A stretch of 5,168 nt of DNA, taken from NCBI GenBank assembly GCA_934675735.1, contig CAKURR010000039.1, forward strand, positions 1 through 5,168, given 5' to 3'. The notes under the pieces are model-generated. The model ran no database searches and was not told the origin of the DNA. It saw only the letters and a list, made by a program, of their open reading frames with translations. This stretch comes from an uncultured Clostridia bacterium. Lineage in GTDB: Bacteria; Bacillota; Clostridia; Christensenellales; Aristaeellaceae. Below are positions 4,856 to 5,168 of this stretch, piece after piece (the first letter of the stretch is position 1; each line of letters begins with the position of its first letter). The translations under genes and the position numbers were made by a program.

Positions 4856-5168
4856 ATACACAATAAAAAACGGCATTGCAGGAAAAAACAGGCTTCAGGA
4901 ATCAAGCAAGCCCTTCTCCTAAATCGCAAGAAATTTGTATTCTAAGAGAGTCGAAGGGCGGAACAAAACGCCGCCCGACGAAATCCATCTCTGGAAAGGG
5001 CGCTTGTATCAGTGGGTCAGATGAAGAAAAAGTCGTTTATCGCGGATTAAAGAAAAACGAAAATCGTTTGTATGCCCCGTTTGCCTGTGCTAATTTGTAT
5101 TCGCCGGCGATTGCCGGTCGAAAACTTTCCACAACATAAATCAAGGGGGAAGTCTGCCCTTTTACAGA
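4856..5168. other. Non-coding, structured spacer with no convincing gene
   Basis: The open frames here have no ribosome binding site and no recognisable protein motif. Visible structures are: GGGCGG (4956-4961) with CCGCCC (4971-4976), a possible hairpin with a nine-base loop; GCCCTTC (4910-4916), which could instead pair with GAAGGGC (4953-4959); and a stable hairpin at 5100-5122. AAGGGGG at 5143-5149 resembles a ribosome binding site, but no ATG, GTG or TTG follows at a usable distance before the window ends. It may be the leader region of a gene beyond the window. Confidence 0.55.
5100..5122. repeat. GC-rich hairpin near the right end
   Basis: TTCG-CCGGC (5100-5103, 5104-5108) pairs with GCCGG and CGAA (5113-5117, 5119-5122), with one bulged T (5118) and a GATT loop. 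No U-tract follows on either strand. Role unknown. Confidence 0.55.

Noticed and set aside
4938..4990. Resemblance of AAGAGAG-x4-AAGGG and a later CGAAAtCC to a SAM-I (S-box) or T-box leader
   Set aside because: The diagnostic GGCAACC-type core of SAM-I and the TGGNACCGCG of T-boxes are absent.
5021..5050. Nine-codon ATG frame (MKKKSFIAD) as a leader peptide
   Set aside because: No convincing ribosome binding site, no run of regulatory codons, and no terminator/antiterminator pair directly after it.
5125..5134. CTTTCCACAA resembling a DnaA box
   Set aside because: It is a single imperfect match with no cluster, no AT-rich unwinding element and no dnaA or dnaN gene nearby.
4748..5139. Two small open frames (about 65 and 87 codons) at the right end
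   Set aside because: They have no ribosome binding site, overlap the inverted-repeat element or spacer hairpins, and show basic, low-information sequences without motifs.

Overview
The window looks like chromosomal DNA of a moderately high-GC, Gram-positive-type anaerobe, probably a gut Clostridia relative. This is an inference. It rests on an EF-Tu C-terminus typical of Firmicutes, strong AGGAGG-like ribosome binding sites, SigA-type promoters, GAAA-loop terminators with U-tracts, a tRNA with encoded CCA, and a secreted flavinylated reductase of a kind common in gut Clostridia. No lineage marker in the window fixes the order or genus.

Layout, all genes on the + strand: (1) 1-35 is the last codons of tuf (EF-Tu), closed by a strong terminator (59-91) and a second terminator-like hairpin (161-181). 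(2) 214-730 is a self-contained unit of promoter, HIT-family protein gene (277-696) and terminator. (3) 753-1565 encodes a MerR-family regulator with a C-terminal GyrI/BmrR-like ligand-binding domain. (4) 1666-1698 is a promoter with the geometry expected of a MerR target: perfect TTGACA, a 19-bp spacer filled by a dyad, and TATCAT. (5) 1756-4260 encodes an 834-residue exported flavoprotein with a signal peptide, two tandem FMN_bind domains each carrying an ApbE-type flavinylation motif, and a fumarate-reductase-like FAD domain. It ends at a very strong terminator (4273-4303). (6) 4304-4538 is an AT-richer spacer with a near-perfect 44-nt hairpin. (7) 4480-4676 is a complete tRNA-Ala(CGC) unit with promoter and terminator. 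(8) 4677-5168 has no convincing gene but holds a 158-bp element bounded by 34-bp inverted repeats (MITE-like) and several smaller hairpins.

The most interesting part is the pair in (3)-(5). A one-component, probably ligand-sensing MerR regulator sits directly upstream of an extracytosolic reductase whose promoter looks built for MerR-type activation. By comparison from memory with Shewanella flavocytochrome c3, the reductase keeps the catalytic Arg and the HHTMGG and NRLGG motifs. It appears to lack the residues that bind the second carboxylate of fumarate and the proton-relay Glu/Arg. The simplest reading is a substrate-induced, flavin-based extracellular respiration module for an acceptor other than fumarate. 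The substrate, the electron-delivering membrane partner and the ApbE transferase are not in the window.
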